Source: Bedellia somnulentella (Eukaryota; Arthropoda; Insecta; Lepidoptera; Bedelliidae). From it: a DNA stretch of 64,000 bases. Below the pieces are notes generated by a model, which was given only the letters and a program-made list of their open reading frames with translations, did not search any database and was not told where the DNA came from. This document shows, piece after piece, positions 52,146-63,459 of this stretch (its first letter is position 1; every line of letters begins with the position of its first letter). The position numbers were made by a program, and so were the translations under genes. The stretch lies in contig OY755171.1 in assembly GCA_963576735.1 (NCBI GenBank), forward strand, positions 17,422,001 through 17,486,000. Reading direction: 5' to 3'.

Positions 52146-52874
52146 GGGCCAGTTTCACCACTGACAGATAAACTCTCTGATAGTCTATTCGGCACTTATC
52201 TGCCGGATAAATAACAAGTTTCGGTTTCACAGGTTTCAGAAAGTAATATCTTGCAGATAAACTCCCTGGTATCTTATCAGTCACATCAAGTGGCTGTTAA
52301 ATTCTTATCTGGCAGATAAGAAACTTTTTTCTCATTTTTTTCATAATTTACCGCCACTTGTAGACGGTAAATAATGAAACTGCTTTACCAATGTTCAAAT
52401 TGTAATAAGAAGTGCTCTAACATGGACCTATTTGAATTTTTGGAATAATTTTTAATATATATTTTTTGGCCTCTGCAAGCGACAACAACAAGTCCGTTTC
52501 TTCCTGAATGAAGTTAACATTCCTTTCACTTTGTTTTTTCATAGTGAATTTAAAAACGAAATTCAACACAGCAAAAAAGCAAAACAAAGTTGAACAAACA
52601 AACACTTCACTCGGTTGCCCAACAGCATTTGCGTTGCGTTGCGTTTCGAGATTCCATTCATAAGAGTTAATTTACAAATATTAAAAGTAAACGCATAAAA
52701 GCGACGTTGCTGTCTTGTTTATTCTTATCGGGCAGGTAAATTTAACTAACGGGTAATTTATCTAATAGATAGATGGTGAAACCTACAAAATATATCAGCC
52801 ACTTTTATTCATCAGATAGCCTGATGTGGCAGATAACTATCTGAAACTTTATCTGTAAGCGGTGAAACTGGCCC
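52146..52874. mobile_element. PIF/Harbinger-type MITE
   Basis: A 729-bp element with inverted ends GGGCCAGTTTCACC and GGTGAAACTGGCCC, flanked by TAA on both sides (52143-52145, 52875-52877), the 3-bp TWA target of PIF/Harbinger. Subterminal CAGATAA/TTATCTG motifs recur many times near both ends. It retains a stub of a Myb-like gene. Confidence 0.85.
52417..52542 (-). pseudogene. Myb/SANT-like N-terminal stub in Harbinger MITE
   Basis: From an ATG the minus strand reads MKKQSERNVNFIQEETDLLL and SLAEAKKYILK, then an AT-rich ending and stop after 41 codons. The R..NF..EE..LLL.L....K.I pattern is the first helix region of the Myb/SANT-like DNA-binding proteins that Harbinger elements encode next to their transposase. 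The remainder is deleted, so it is a truncated relic. Confidence 0.65.
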
Positions 52875-52877
52875 TAA

Positions 52878-53944
52878 GTCACTTAAAATTTAAAATTAAA
52901 TATTTTTTTTATAAAATCATAGGCATGTTGACTCAAAAGTTTTTAGGTTCTACAATGCGCATGTTGTTATGAAATGTATAGATTGAATTTGTTATCTTGT
53001 TGTAAGCAACCTGTTTTTTGAGCAAATAAATAAATAAAAAAAAACCCTAGTGTGTTGATTATTGTATGTATATTCATACAGGGTAGGCATTTACATTCAT
53101 TAAACTTTTTATACATGCCCTTTTATTATTTAGATTAAAGACACCAGTATATTCTCTATTTGATATAAATGTTCCCTCCGTCTACTCTTTTAATACTGCA
53201 AACAAAAATTTTATCAACTTTATTCCTATTTGAGGTAAAGGTATGTAACTCGAGAGCATTTTGCAAATTGTTATGCAACCAACCCACTTTCTGATTTTTA
53301 TAACTCCAATTCAAGCTGATGTTTTTGCCTTGTCGCAGGTTTCTTACGGCGGGTTTTTCGCAGGATATAATGGATTAGTGCTATTCCCAACATCACAGCA
53401 AACTCTCCGGATTTATTTTATTTAAATTAACATGTGCATTGAGATAATGTTGGACCAAGTGCATTTCCTTGTGAAACTCCGTAGTTGCACTCGCTACCTC
53501 AACAGGAAAAATGTACTTAAGCAAAATACGCTACGCAGGCATTTAAGTACGAGAAACTTTTAATGGACATCTCATTTAAGTACAAGTAATATTATTTTAA
53601 ATGTATATCTGTGTTTAATGTGCTGTATTCTATTGTTGATCTTCTTTTCCTTTGTAATATTTTTTATGAAATTTACGTTTACTTTCTTTATGCTGATTGT
53701 GTATGTTCTTAATGTATGTGAGTTTAACTGTGCTTTTCTTTGTATGTAGCAATGAGTAAATGTTTTCTTTCTTTCTTTTTTTCTTTCAAGTATCATAAAT
53801 GTAATTTCAGAAGGTCGTAACTAACTGTGTACTAGAACAATTTATAATGATAACATATGAGAGATATGAAAATTGCTATTAAAATAAAAAAAATATTAAT
53901 GTATAACTACTTTGACAGATCAATAAAACAAAAATATAAGAACA
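52878..53944. other. 1-kb gap with LINE-like tail
   Basis: GAGCAAATAAATAAATAAAA at 53019-53043 resembles a LINE 3' tail, but no coding sequence is attached. Otherwise nothing recognised. Confidence 0.35.
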
Positions 53945-54143
53945 CTGCTTATCGTGCAGACTATGCTCGTTCAAATCCCGGGTCAGGCCTATACCAATTA
54001 GTTTTTACTAAAATTGTATGTGTGGTTCATTCATCATGGTTGTTAACGGTGCGGGAAAGCATCGTGAGGAAACCCACATGGCTGAGTTATATTTTGTCAT
54101 GTGACAGTGTAGTCGCACAAAACGGCAATAGGGCCTGCCCCTT
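53945..54143 (+). repeat. SINE-A, 5' half
   Basis: tRNA-like head with GTTCAAATCCCGGG, then body to GGCCTGCCCCTTATCC, where it meets an inverted half-copy. Confidence 0.85.
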
Positions 54144-54332
54144 ATCCAACTAAGTACAACTCAGCCATGTGGGTTTCCTCACGATGTTTTCCCTCACCGT
54201 TAACAACCATGATAAATTAACCACACATATGTCTTTAGAAAAGACAAATTGGTGTAGGCCCGACCCAGGATTTGAACACTAGTCGTTTGCACGTTAACCG
54301 AGTGTTCTACCCACTGGGCTATCACGGTTGCA
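54144..54332 (-). repeat. SINE-A, 5' half, inverted
   Basis: Mirror of the preceding half-copy, with its head at the right (ACCCACTGGGCTATCACGGT on plus). Both halves lack the 3' end. Confidence 0.88.
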
Positions 54333-55341
54333 AGACAAATTTGTCAGTTTTTGATATATATGTCGGATTGTCAGTTTTATTGAACAAGGCCCAGACCACA
54401 GACATGTATTTGAATAGATGCCGCAAGTGCATGTACTTCGCGTGTAAAAACTGAGTAAAATTATCTTAGTTTATCGCCATTTGATTGAGTCCGTGATCGA
54501 ACGTTCTCGGTGACAGATGTCAAGCTAAATATAAAAAATGCCTATTTGTGCCTATTATAAATGCGTATTGAGTTGCAAAAACTATCTAAATAAAGCGGGA
54601 ATAATTAATAGAAAAGTTTTCCTTTCATCGGTAGGTCACTTTATTATTAGATTATGTGGTTTTTATTGCAAAATCAATTATTTCGTGTTCGTTGTGGTTT
54701 TACACTGAAAAACTTTTAAACGAGTGTGTATCGCTTAATTTATAATACATTGCCGCTTTTAGTTACAAAGCTATCTAGTATGGCTGGTCTGTTAAAACAC
54801 GCAATGAACATCACAATGAACGATATTTTCACCTGTCAATCAGCTACATGGTACGGTAGCTATTGTCATATTTCTGTCATTTTAAGCAAAATGTGTTGTA
54901 CCTACACAGATAGTTGTATTCGATTCTATTTCTAATCGATTTCGGGAACAGAGAAATGATAATATTCGCGATGGATGTTCCATGTATCTAAAATATTTTT
55001 ATTACTACAATGTTTCTGTTAAATAATTAATTGGAATACTCTTGTTTTAACTTTAAAATTAAATATAAAAGAACAGTTTAATTTTAGTTAGAAGTTTTTC
55101 TCTAAGCTACATTTCTTAACGTGTGGTATGTGTCAGTCTTTATTTACTTCCTTCCTTCACTCAGTGTTGCCAATATAAATGTACATATATACACGAACAC
55201 GCCTCCTTACATAAGTTCAAAGCTTCTTAAGTACTACAGTAATTATAATCAATTAGGGAACTATACTCCTTTAAATTTAGTTATCTGCAATTTTATTTTC
55301 TGACTCTATTTTGTATACTTCCGTGCTAAACATTTTAATTT
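54333..55341. other. 1-kb gap, nothing recognised
   Basis: No supported feature. Confidence 0.35.
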
Positions 55342-55610
55342 ACAAAATGATAGTGAACTTCAATATGCTAAGAATTCTTTGTAAAGTTTCTATTCTTAGA
55401 AATAGCTACAGCTGCTGAATTATCTTCATAGATTTTAACTGGTTTACAAACCTTAGTAAAGACATCATTCATTACACAAATGAGAAAATTTAATTCTGTT
55501 ACTGCTTCTGATAATTCTACATATTCAGCAAATGTTGAAGAGTTTGTTACACTACTTTGTTTTTTTTTATTTCCAATATTGAACAAACGAAGAGTTCCGT
55601 ACTATCATCT
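55342..55610 (-). pseudogene. Ty1/copia RNase H fragment
   Basis: Minus-strand frame reads NKKKQSSVTNSSTFAEYVEL, SEAVTELNFLICVMNDVF and KPVKIYEDNSAAVAISKN, then FTKNS, stop, HIEVHYHFVN. This is the RNase H domain of a copia-type polyprotein (KKQ..V..SS..AEYVALSEA and IYEDN..A hallmarks, KHIEVHYHFV with Lys turned to TAG). Only ~270 bp remain and no LTR was seen. It is the only LTR-retrotransposon trace in the window. Confidence 0.85.
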
Positions 55611-57079
55611 ATAATAGAAAATAACGTTTTTGTATGGGAACCCCTTTGATATTTACTTTACTGTTATTTAATTATTTATTTTGAAAGGTGATATACAAGT
55701 AAATATAATCTGAAAATTTTAAGTATCTACTTATTAACGTTTTAATATTGAGCAAACAAATACGGAAAAAAACACGTTTATTGCAAGGGGCCCCTTAAAA
55801 TCCTTTTTTTACTTGTATTTTTTGGTATAGCGGCAACAGAAATACGTCATTTGTGAAAATTTCAGCTTTCTAGTTATCACTGTTTATGAGATACAGCCTG
55901 GAGAAAAACAAACAACGAAAAAAAATACTTGATTATTTTTCCTTCTCTACAAGTTATTTTATTTGTTTTTTTTTCAAATCCGAATTAGTTCTGGGTTGTA
56001 TAATATTTTGTCATAGCGCCTTCTACTGGCTTTCCTTTTTTAGATAAAATTTCTTCTCGGGGTTTTTTTAAATCATTTTGTAACTTTTCGAGAACAAATT
56101 ATTAAAACTAGTTAATTAGGTAGGTTATCAATAAGGACAAGTTATTATAATAATAAAGGCTACTGAACTACTCACTGACTAACTGACTCATTAACTCACT
56201 GATTTAGATCGTTGTTCTCCGAGAAGATGTAGTGGTGGAGGAAAATAATGTAGGAAGAGTTGCTCAGAATAAAAATGAGACCATGAGAAAATAGCGTTAT
56301 TAAAAAGCAGGTATAATTCTAGATTTATCATTCTTCTGTCAATTTATCATTCGTCTGTCGATGCACTCGAATATAATCGATTGAATCGTTTACGCGCTGA
56401 CGGGGAGTTCCCATCACAAAATTGCTCATGTGACGTCACAGTAGATGGAAACATAATGGCACGCTTGGTTTCTATACAAGAAATGACACTTGCGTTATCT
56501 ATTAAAATACAGATCTGTGGCCCAGACCTATTAAATGGCGAATAAATGTTTAAGTGAAAAAACCTCATATTGTTATGCTATATTTCCTAATAATACAATT
56601 AAATAACATTTTCTATACTAAGCAGCTTGAAATGCAAAGCCTGTTAAATAGTCGAAAACACTTAAAAAAATATATTTCCGCTAGACATCCTTAGGATAAG
56701 GATGCTTGTACACGGCGCAAAAAGCTTGCATATAAAGGGTTCTTGTGCAAGTTTTTTGCATTAAGAACACAGAGCGCAACAAACTAAATTAAATAGGTAA
56801 AGGTAAAGTTTGTGGTTAAGTCTCAGAGGACATTCCTATATAATCTCGGTATCGTTTTGTTGTTTAACATTAAATCGCACTTTTCAAGTATGACAGTAGG
56901 ACGATAAGTATATTTCAGATTTATAACAGCAATCTAAGCAACATTTCTTGGCATACTTTTAAGCAAATTGTTGAAAAAAGTGATAAAATCTGATGATGAG
57001 TTACGTTGTTGATGTCCTTTATGAAATTTCGCCACTCCATCTTTTTCTAAAGTGGTTATTATAGTAGTAGGAGTAGGAT
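55611..57079. other. 1.5-kb gap, nothing recognised
   Basis: A 73-codon frame at 56347-56568 (minus) has mixed composition but no recognised motif. Confidence 0.35.
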
Positions 57080-57127
57080 AGTCTCTGCCTACTCCAATGG
57101 GAACTAACGGCGTGAGTATGTATGTAT
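57080..57127 (+). repeat. LINE-C 3' end scrap
   Basis: GTCTCTGCCTACTCCAATGG GAACTAACGGCGTGAGTATG: only the terminal ~45 bases of LINE-C with tail TATGTATG. Confidence 0.85.
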
Positions 57128-57304
57128 CTTTTTCTAAGCAACGTCTCAGTCTGCGCGCCTGATGCTTGCTATAAACTGAACGTCACCACGGCATCGACCA
57201 CTAGGCACTAGGTGTCTTCTATATGATGTTAATCAGCACGGTCAACTTCATAGTCTGCACATACTTCACAGATTCTTAATGCGGATAGTATTACGCCACA
57301 GCGC

Positions 57305-57540
57305 AAGTGTTATGCTGTGTAGTGCCGGCTTCGAATGTCTTACCCCTTTCTACCCACGGGTGTCGTAAGAGACGACTAAGGGTATGGAGCTTTGTAAGTG
57401 GTTTTTGGATGATCTGGTTGGAGACCTATTACCAAAGATACTTTATTTCTATTAACTTCCAAATGTGTCGAGATGGCTCAGCTCTGAAGCTCAGGCAACC
57501 CCTTTTAGGATTCAAGGCCGCGCGTATATGTATGTATGAT
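57305..57540 (+). repeat. repeat-B, full-length copy
   Basis: Good plus-strand example: starts GCTGTGTAGTGCCGGCTT, contains CCCTTTCTACCCACGGGTGT and CGTAAGAGACGACTAAGGG, ends AAGGCCGCGCGTATATGTAT and GTATG. No tRNA-like head can be seen, so its origin is unclear. Confidence 0.8.
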
Positions 57541-58805
57541 GCACTCGAAAACGCTTAAGCACTTGTAAAATATATATTTTTCTGGTAGATCATCAGGTTT
57601 TGAGTCCCATATCCTGAATTTGTGCAGAAAAACTTGAGGTACTCAATACCCGACACATAATAGATTATCTAGAAAAGTAGTAAAACGCAGCACGAAGAGA
57701 TGAACGCCCGCCATCAAATACTCGCACTAGCTGTTTTGTACCTTGCTTACCCTTTTTCCATGAAACGTAATAAATAATTCAAAATGGATTCAGCTTCTTT
57801 CAGGGTACGTAAATGTGTATTCAACCAATATATTGGAATGTATTCACTCGGTTTGCCCAAAGCAATTTCGAATATATTGACTTTTGTTTTTATTAGTTTA
57901 TGTTTTGCGGCCGCTTTCATTAAAATTTCTACGAATGGTGTACTATGAATTTGACGCAATTTGCTCACTCCGGCAGTTGTTGAAACCGTACATAAATGGG
58001 ACCGTGGCCTCGGAAAGTTCAACTGGATCTTATGGAAGAATATTTATGTGGGAACAATGTCTATTACAGCTTTATTTGCTGGCTCATATGTGTCCATTAC
58101 TGGTATAAAAACAAATTTATAGTAAACCCTGCATTAGAACTGCCTACTACTATGACGAATTTTTGAGTTTTTTAATATTTGCAGTAAAGAATCATTTGTG
58201 ATTGTGATGATAGTTTGTGATCAATAAATGTGTGATTCCTGAGAAGTCTGTAAAAGTACGATTTTACCAGAAATATTCGAGGATAATATGTTTTTAATGG
58301 ACCCATAGAATATCTTTATTTACATGTGTCATTGTGTCAAGAAGATACTGAGTGGGGCAAAGCAAATGAAGAAATTTTGTTGGTTCTTAAAAACACATTA
58401 TTGTTTCTCATCTTTGGTGGAATAGCACACAAAGAAACTATACGCTATACAGACTTACGTAGCTATTTTTGACTTGTATTTTTGATTTTGTTTGAATGTG
58501 ATAGAATAGTATGTATTGACTACTTAAACTAAACTTTTTATCGTAGGCCCAAGACAAATATATTGAGTTTTTGTAAATTGTCATATTGCATTAATTGGTT
58601 GTGATTCACTAATGTCGAAAATTGTGTAAAGATACTAACCATTTTAAATAACATGTATTTGGTGTTTATTATTTTATAGTTTTTACTAACAAATCTATCT
58701 CTGGCACTCAAAGTTTATGCCCATACCTTTAAATCATTGGTAATGTATGAAAAGGATGTTTTGATCTAACAGTATTTATTTTATAATTTAAATATTTTTG
58801 TTCAT
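57541..58805. other. 1.3-kb gap, nothing recognised
   Basis: A 91-codon minus-strand frame (57747-58022) has no recognised domain. Confidence 0.35.
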
Positions 58806-58918
58806 GAAAACCTCATGTGGGGATTATTACTAATAAATAATGAATAAATAAATGAAAGAAAAATTCCCGCCGGTGTCGAAATTTTTCTTTCCTTTATTTA
58901 TTAATATTTATTTTATTA
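58806..58918 (-). repeat. foldback-E, collapsed copy without tRNA-like core
   Basis: CCTCATGTGGGGATTATTAC and AAAGAAAAATT form one arm, then CCGCCGGTGTCGAAATTTTT and CTTTCCTTTATTTATT the other. The 73-base tRNA-like core seen in other copies is missing. Confidence 0.75.
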
Positions 58919-60203
58919 TGTTTACTTAATTTAAAAAAAATGACTGCATTTTGTGGTTACCCTTACAACATTGGTAAATCTAGCATATCAATTTCAAAAC
59001 CTTTTTTTTGTTTTCTTATTTTTCGGACGTTTTGTAAACAAATGAAATAAAATAAACGTTTAGTTAATTTATTATTGTTAGGTTAATACTGACAGATTGG
59101 CTGCGACTTATATTGTGATACTCGTTAATTTTAAGTATATACTTTATTTAAGGACTAATGCCGCAATGTTTTAATTAGTTTTATTGTTGAGTTTGTAGTA
59201 AGATAATTTAAGGTAATATCTTTTCACTAAATTATAAGATTTTTAATGTTTTTTAGAAAGATTTTTCTCATTTATATTGCTGATGGCTTACCAGTGAATG
59301 AATATTTCTAAAGAACAAATTGTATAAATTGTATGATATTACAAAAAATTACTTTCAATAATATAAATAAATTCAAGAAACTTATTTTTTAAATTTTGAC
59401 TATTTCATTAGTCTATCGGAACTTATAATATATGGCACAGATACAAAAATACTTTTAAATTATAAAATAACTTAGAGTGAGATAATAATGTACAAATAAA
59501 GTACAAATATTCCGTATTTACTTTGATAACTCTATAAAATTGTAAACTTATATCAAAGACAAAGATTATGAGGGGAAAAACTAAAATATTAAGTAAGTAA
59601 GAAACAGTATATTTTTATATTAAACTTGTGTTAACGCAATGCTTTTACCTACTTTTAACCATTTTATTTTCTAAATAAATGTAACTTATTATATTTATAA
59701 AACACACATAATTCTATCTTCTATGCCCTTTTTAAAGAGCAAGTTGCAATTGTATTATGTTGGTATTCTTAAATATTATTAACATTAAATATTAATAAAT
59801 TCATAATAAAATAAGATTTTTTCAACTTAACATTTTCCTGTCTATAAATTGTTTTTAGCAACAATGAGCAAATATATCAAAAAGTTTTTTTTAAATCAAA
59901 ATGAACACCGATAAAAAAATACTATTTAACTGATAAACTGATTTTTATAACACTGCTAGCTTATTCTTAAACGGTTACTCTGCCTACCATTTATCCATTA
60001 GGAAATAAAAGTGGAATACTTTCTCTGTTTTGTTTTCTTTATTGGTGATAAATGTCGAAGAGAAATATTTATTTTTGTATTTAGCATAATAAAAATCTAT
60101 ATGTTTAACAATAAAGTACATTCTATATAGTTTTAATAAAATTATGGTAATAAAAATACAATTCAAATAATAAAATCAGTTTTTAATAATTTTAATAATA
60201 ACG
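58919..60203. other. 1.3-kb AT-rich gap
   Basis: Very AT-rich; no supported feature. Confidence 0.45.
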
Positions 60204-60250
60204 AATGATCTGCCAACCTCTTCGGGGATAAACGGCGTGAACGTTTATGT
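60204..60250 (+). repeat. SINE-A 3' end scrap
   Basis: TGATCTGCCAACCTCTTCGG GGATAAACGGCGTGAACG and a TATGTTATG tail: only the terminal ~45 bases. Confidence 0.85.
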
Positions 60251-60655
60251 TATGTATTGTTATTTAAATAATTTTGTTTCAATTCATTTAATGTCTTACT
60301 TTGTGTTTCTTAATACTTGAACGTTTAAACTTCAAAATATAGAAAATTAAACATATTACAAAGGGTTGAAATAAATACGTTCAAAGTGCCTTATTTTAAA
60401 ATAAACAACGGTGACAAACCTAAAGGTCATTAAGCATGATGGATGAAATCCATAATATAAATTTCACAAGTTTATAGTGCATAAAATTTTAATGTACGTA
60501 ATTACACTTGATTGCGATTGCCACCTACCGTAGCGAGTGCTGTGATAGTTAAAAAGAGTCCTTCCATCCGCTTTGCACCTCACCAATAGTACAACCTTTT
60601 ACTGATACATTGTGTTGTAACAAAGGCTTTACTCATTTACATAAATAATAACATA

Positions 60656-61012
60656 ACATAAACGTTCACGCCATTTAACCCCGATGGGGTTGGCAGAGGT
60701 ACCAATACTTCTGAACTCACATGGCAGCGCCATCTAGTGTCCAGAGAAGGTACTCACGTTTTGTTTAGACAATGTACTCACGTGATAGGGGGTCGGCCTA
60801 TTGCCGTTTTGTACGAATACACTGTCACATGACTAAGTACAACTCAGCCATGTGGGTTTCCTCACGATGTTTTCCCTCACCGTTAACAACCATGATAAAT
60901 TAACCACATATATGTCTTTACAAAAGACAAATTGGTGTAGGCCCGACCCAGGATTGGAACTCAAGCCCTTCTGTTTTCGGGCGGGTCTTCTACCCACTGG
61001 ACTATCATGTCG
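60656..61012 (-). repeat. SINE-A, full-length copy
   Basis: Complete from AACGTTCACGCC (3' end) to the head AGTCCAGTGGGTAGAAGACC on minus. Its CAGCGCCATCTAGTGTCCAG block is the variant shared with the split copy at 46695-47485. Confidence 0.88.
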
Positions 61013-61622
61013 CTTTACTCATTTCTCGTACCTAAATTTTATAAACCTTACATTTAGTCCATTTGAATCAATTACTGATAATTTATTTATTTAATTAGGA
61101 CAAATAACGGATATAAACTATAAAAAGAAACAATAATTAGAACTAGAATACGCGAAAGTCCATATAGGTTTGTCATAAATAAGTTATAATTGTAGTAAAT
61201 GGCAATTTTAAATAAACTAACAATTTAATTTAGATACTAAGCTGAGACGAATCCAACACATAGAGATTGAATAAACAATAATTTTAAATTAGAAAGAAAT
61301 AACTAACCTAAACAAGGGAAAATCAAAATTAATAAATAATGTCAATGTAATAACAAATAGTCAATAATTTACATCAATGATTTTATTAAAATTTAAGTTA
61401 TACCAAAATTTTAACTCACACAATTTATTATTGTTGTCTATGATCACTTAAACTTTATATTTAGAGGTGCTGAAGTTATGGGAATTACATACTACACGGC
61501 GGTGCGGGTCACCTAGTCTCTTTATTTAGTGGAGACCTGTTCAACTGCGGCAGTTATAACGATGGGAGTATATGTGAATATATGGGTGTATATATATGAG
61601 CAGGTTAGTGTTGGTGTTGGAG
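61013..61622. other. no feature recognised
   Basis: AT-rich; nothing supported. Confidence 0.4.
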
Positions 61623-61872
61623 TAGGGTGCTGTGTAGTGTCGGCTTAGAATAGCACTACCCCATTTCTTCCGGTGGGTGTACGTGAGAGGCAACTGACGG
61701 TATTGGGAGTATTAAGGGATTTTTGGACGATGCGGTTGGAGAATCATCACCAACAACTTTTATTTTACCTTCTATTTTTCCACACAACTTTCCAAAAGTG
61801 GCTGTGGAATTTCTAATTCCTTAGCTCTGGCTACCTCTAGGAATTTAAAGCCGTTAGTATATGTACGTATTT
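61623..61872 (+). repeat. repeat-B, full-length copy
   Basis: Starts TGTGTAGTGTCGGCTTAGAA, includes GGCAACTGACGGTATTGGGA, ends AAAGCCGTTAGTATATGTAC. It is followed after ~30 bases by a LINE-C fragment. Confidence 0.8.
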
Positions 61873-61904
61873 TATTACTACAAACTGATAAAAAAATATC
61901 CTTT

Positions 61905-62095
61905 GAGGACAGATTTGGACCAAATAGAAAGTGTGTTCAAAAAGGCAGGTGTCCGAATTAGGAAGAATAAAAGAGCATGTATGAAAAGATTGATGGATGT
62001 AAACGAAGCTAGAGAGGTTTGCCAGGATCGTACATAGTGGCGGTCGATAGTCTCTGCCTATCCCGATCGGAATTATAGCCATGAGTATATGTATG
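61905..62095 (+). pseudogene. LINE-C 3' fragment
   Basis: C-terminal codons (RFGPNRKCVQKGRCP in a shifted frame; MKRLMDVNEAREVCQDRT in the right one), a TAG in place of AAG, then GCCATGAGTATATGTATG. SINE-A begins two bases later. Confidence 0.82.
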
Positions 62096-62096
62096 A

Positions 62097-62455
62097 CAAC
62101 CGTGATAGCCCAGTGGGTAGAACACTCGGTTATCGTGCAAACGACTAGTGTTCAAATCCTGGGTTGGGCCTACACCAATTTGTCTTTTCTAAAGACATAT
62201 GCGTGGTTTATTTATCATGGTTGTTAATGGTGAGGGAAAACATCGTGAGGAAACCCACATGGCTGAGTTGTACTTAGTCATGTGACAGTGTATTCGTACA
62301 AAACGGCGATAGGCCTGCCCCCTATCACGTGAGTACACTGTCCATGCAAAACGTGGGTACTCTGAACACCAGGTGACAAAGTCACGTGATGTTCAGAAGT
62401 ATTAGTACCTCTGCCAACCCCTTCGGGGATATTCGGCGTGAACGTTTATATTATT
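62097..62455 (+). repeat. SINE-A, full-length copy
   Basis: Nearly intact, head ACCGTGATAGCCCAGTGGG, 3' end CCCCTTCGGGGATATTCGGC and GTGAACG. First of a direct pair. Confidence 0.92.
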
Positions 62456-62522
62456 ATGTTTATGTTATGTTATATGTATGAATGTATTTTGCAAAATTTC
62501 ATTTATATGATCATTAAAGCGA

Positions 62523-62880
62523 TGACGTGTTAGCTCAATGGGTAGAACACCGGTTAACGTGCAAGCGACTAGTGTTCAAATCCTGGGTCGGGCCTACACC
62601 AATTCGTCTTTTCTAAAGACATATGTGTGATTAATTTATCATGGTTGTTAACGGTGAGGGAAAACATCGTGAGGAAACCCACATGGCTGAGTTGTACTTA
62701 GTCATGTGACAGTGTGTTCGTACAAAACAGCGATAGGCCTGCCCCCTATCACGTGAGTACACTGTCCATGCAAAACGTGGGTACTCTGAACACCAGGTGA
62801 CAAAGTCACTTGATGTTCAGAAGTATTAGTACCTCTGCCAACCCCTTCGGGGATATTCGGCGTGAACGTTTATGTTATTA
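62523..62880 (+). repeat. SINE-A, full-length copy
   Basis: Second of a direct pair, 67 bp after the first. The head reads GTGTTAGCTCAATGGGTAGA, closer to the 7818 copy than to its neighbour, so the pair is two insertions rather than a tandem duplication. Confidence 0.92.
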
Positions 62881-63267
62881 TGTTTATTTAAAAGCGTATA
62901 TGTTAGTTCCGAGTGCTTCGATAAATATATTACATTTATTTTACATAAAATAAAATATTCTGAAAGCCGCTACAGGTGCACTTACTAACAATCCAATTTA
63001 CAAGGCGTGTATTCAAGTCTGCAAGATAATGCTTTGTGTATAAATACTCTTTTTTGTATTTCATTTTTATGTCAATATTTTTTTCCTACACTGCTCATGT
63101 CTGTGGCGTAGTCGTAAAATAAATATATTCTGGGTCCAAAAGTTATACGTTTAATCCCTTCATAGGGGACATAAAATGGTGAAAGTCGATTTTTAATAAC
63201 GTCTTTGGTTTAATTAACATTTCTTTATCATTGAATATAAATATGATTACTGAACTAAACTCAAACT
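62881..63267. other. no feature recognised
   Basis: AT-rich; nothing supported. Confidence 0.4.
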
Positions 63268-63333
63268 TTTAAGCCGTATCTTCCCCAAGGGGTTCATACA
63301 ACGGCATTAATACTTCTGAGCATCACGTGACAT
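63268..63333 (-). repeat. SINE-A 3' scrap
   Basis: Minus-strand 3' end (CCCCAAGGGG hairpin, TTCTGAGCATCACGTGACAT on plus), cut at ACGTGACA, the same point where the 46.7-kb copy is interrupted. Confidence 0.75.
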
Positions 63334-63458
63334 GGGTTGTCTGGAAGAGATCGCTCTTAGTGATAAGACCGCCAGTTGTACTTTGGCTTTTGTACCCATC
63401 TTTTTTTTGTAATTGTTGTTTTTTTTTGTAATGTGCAATAAAGAGTTTTATTATTATT
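63334..63458 (+). mobile_element. LINE 3' end, CR1/jockey type
   Basis: GGGTTGTCTGGAAGAGATCG, GTGATAAGACCGCCAGTTG, then T-rich sequence and TGTGCAATAAAGAGTTTTAT with a TTA-type tail. The ATAAG(A/T)CCGCC ... TGCAATAAAG layout is also seen in the 3'UTR of the element at 13973. Confidence 0.7.
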
Positions 63459-63459
63459 T

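Noticed and set aside
55368..55586. Retroviral (endogenous virus) origin of the RNase H scrap
   Set aside because: The motif order and wording match Ty1/copia RNase H rather than a retrovirus, and no envelope or LTR is nearby.
56347..56568. 73-codon minus-strand frame as a gene
   Set aside because: No motif recognised and no supporting context; left unassigned.
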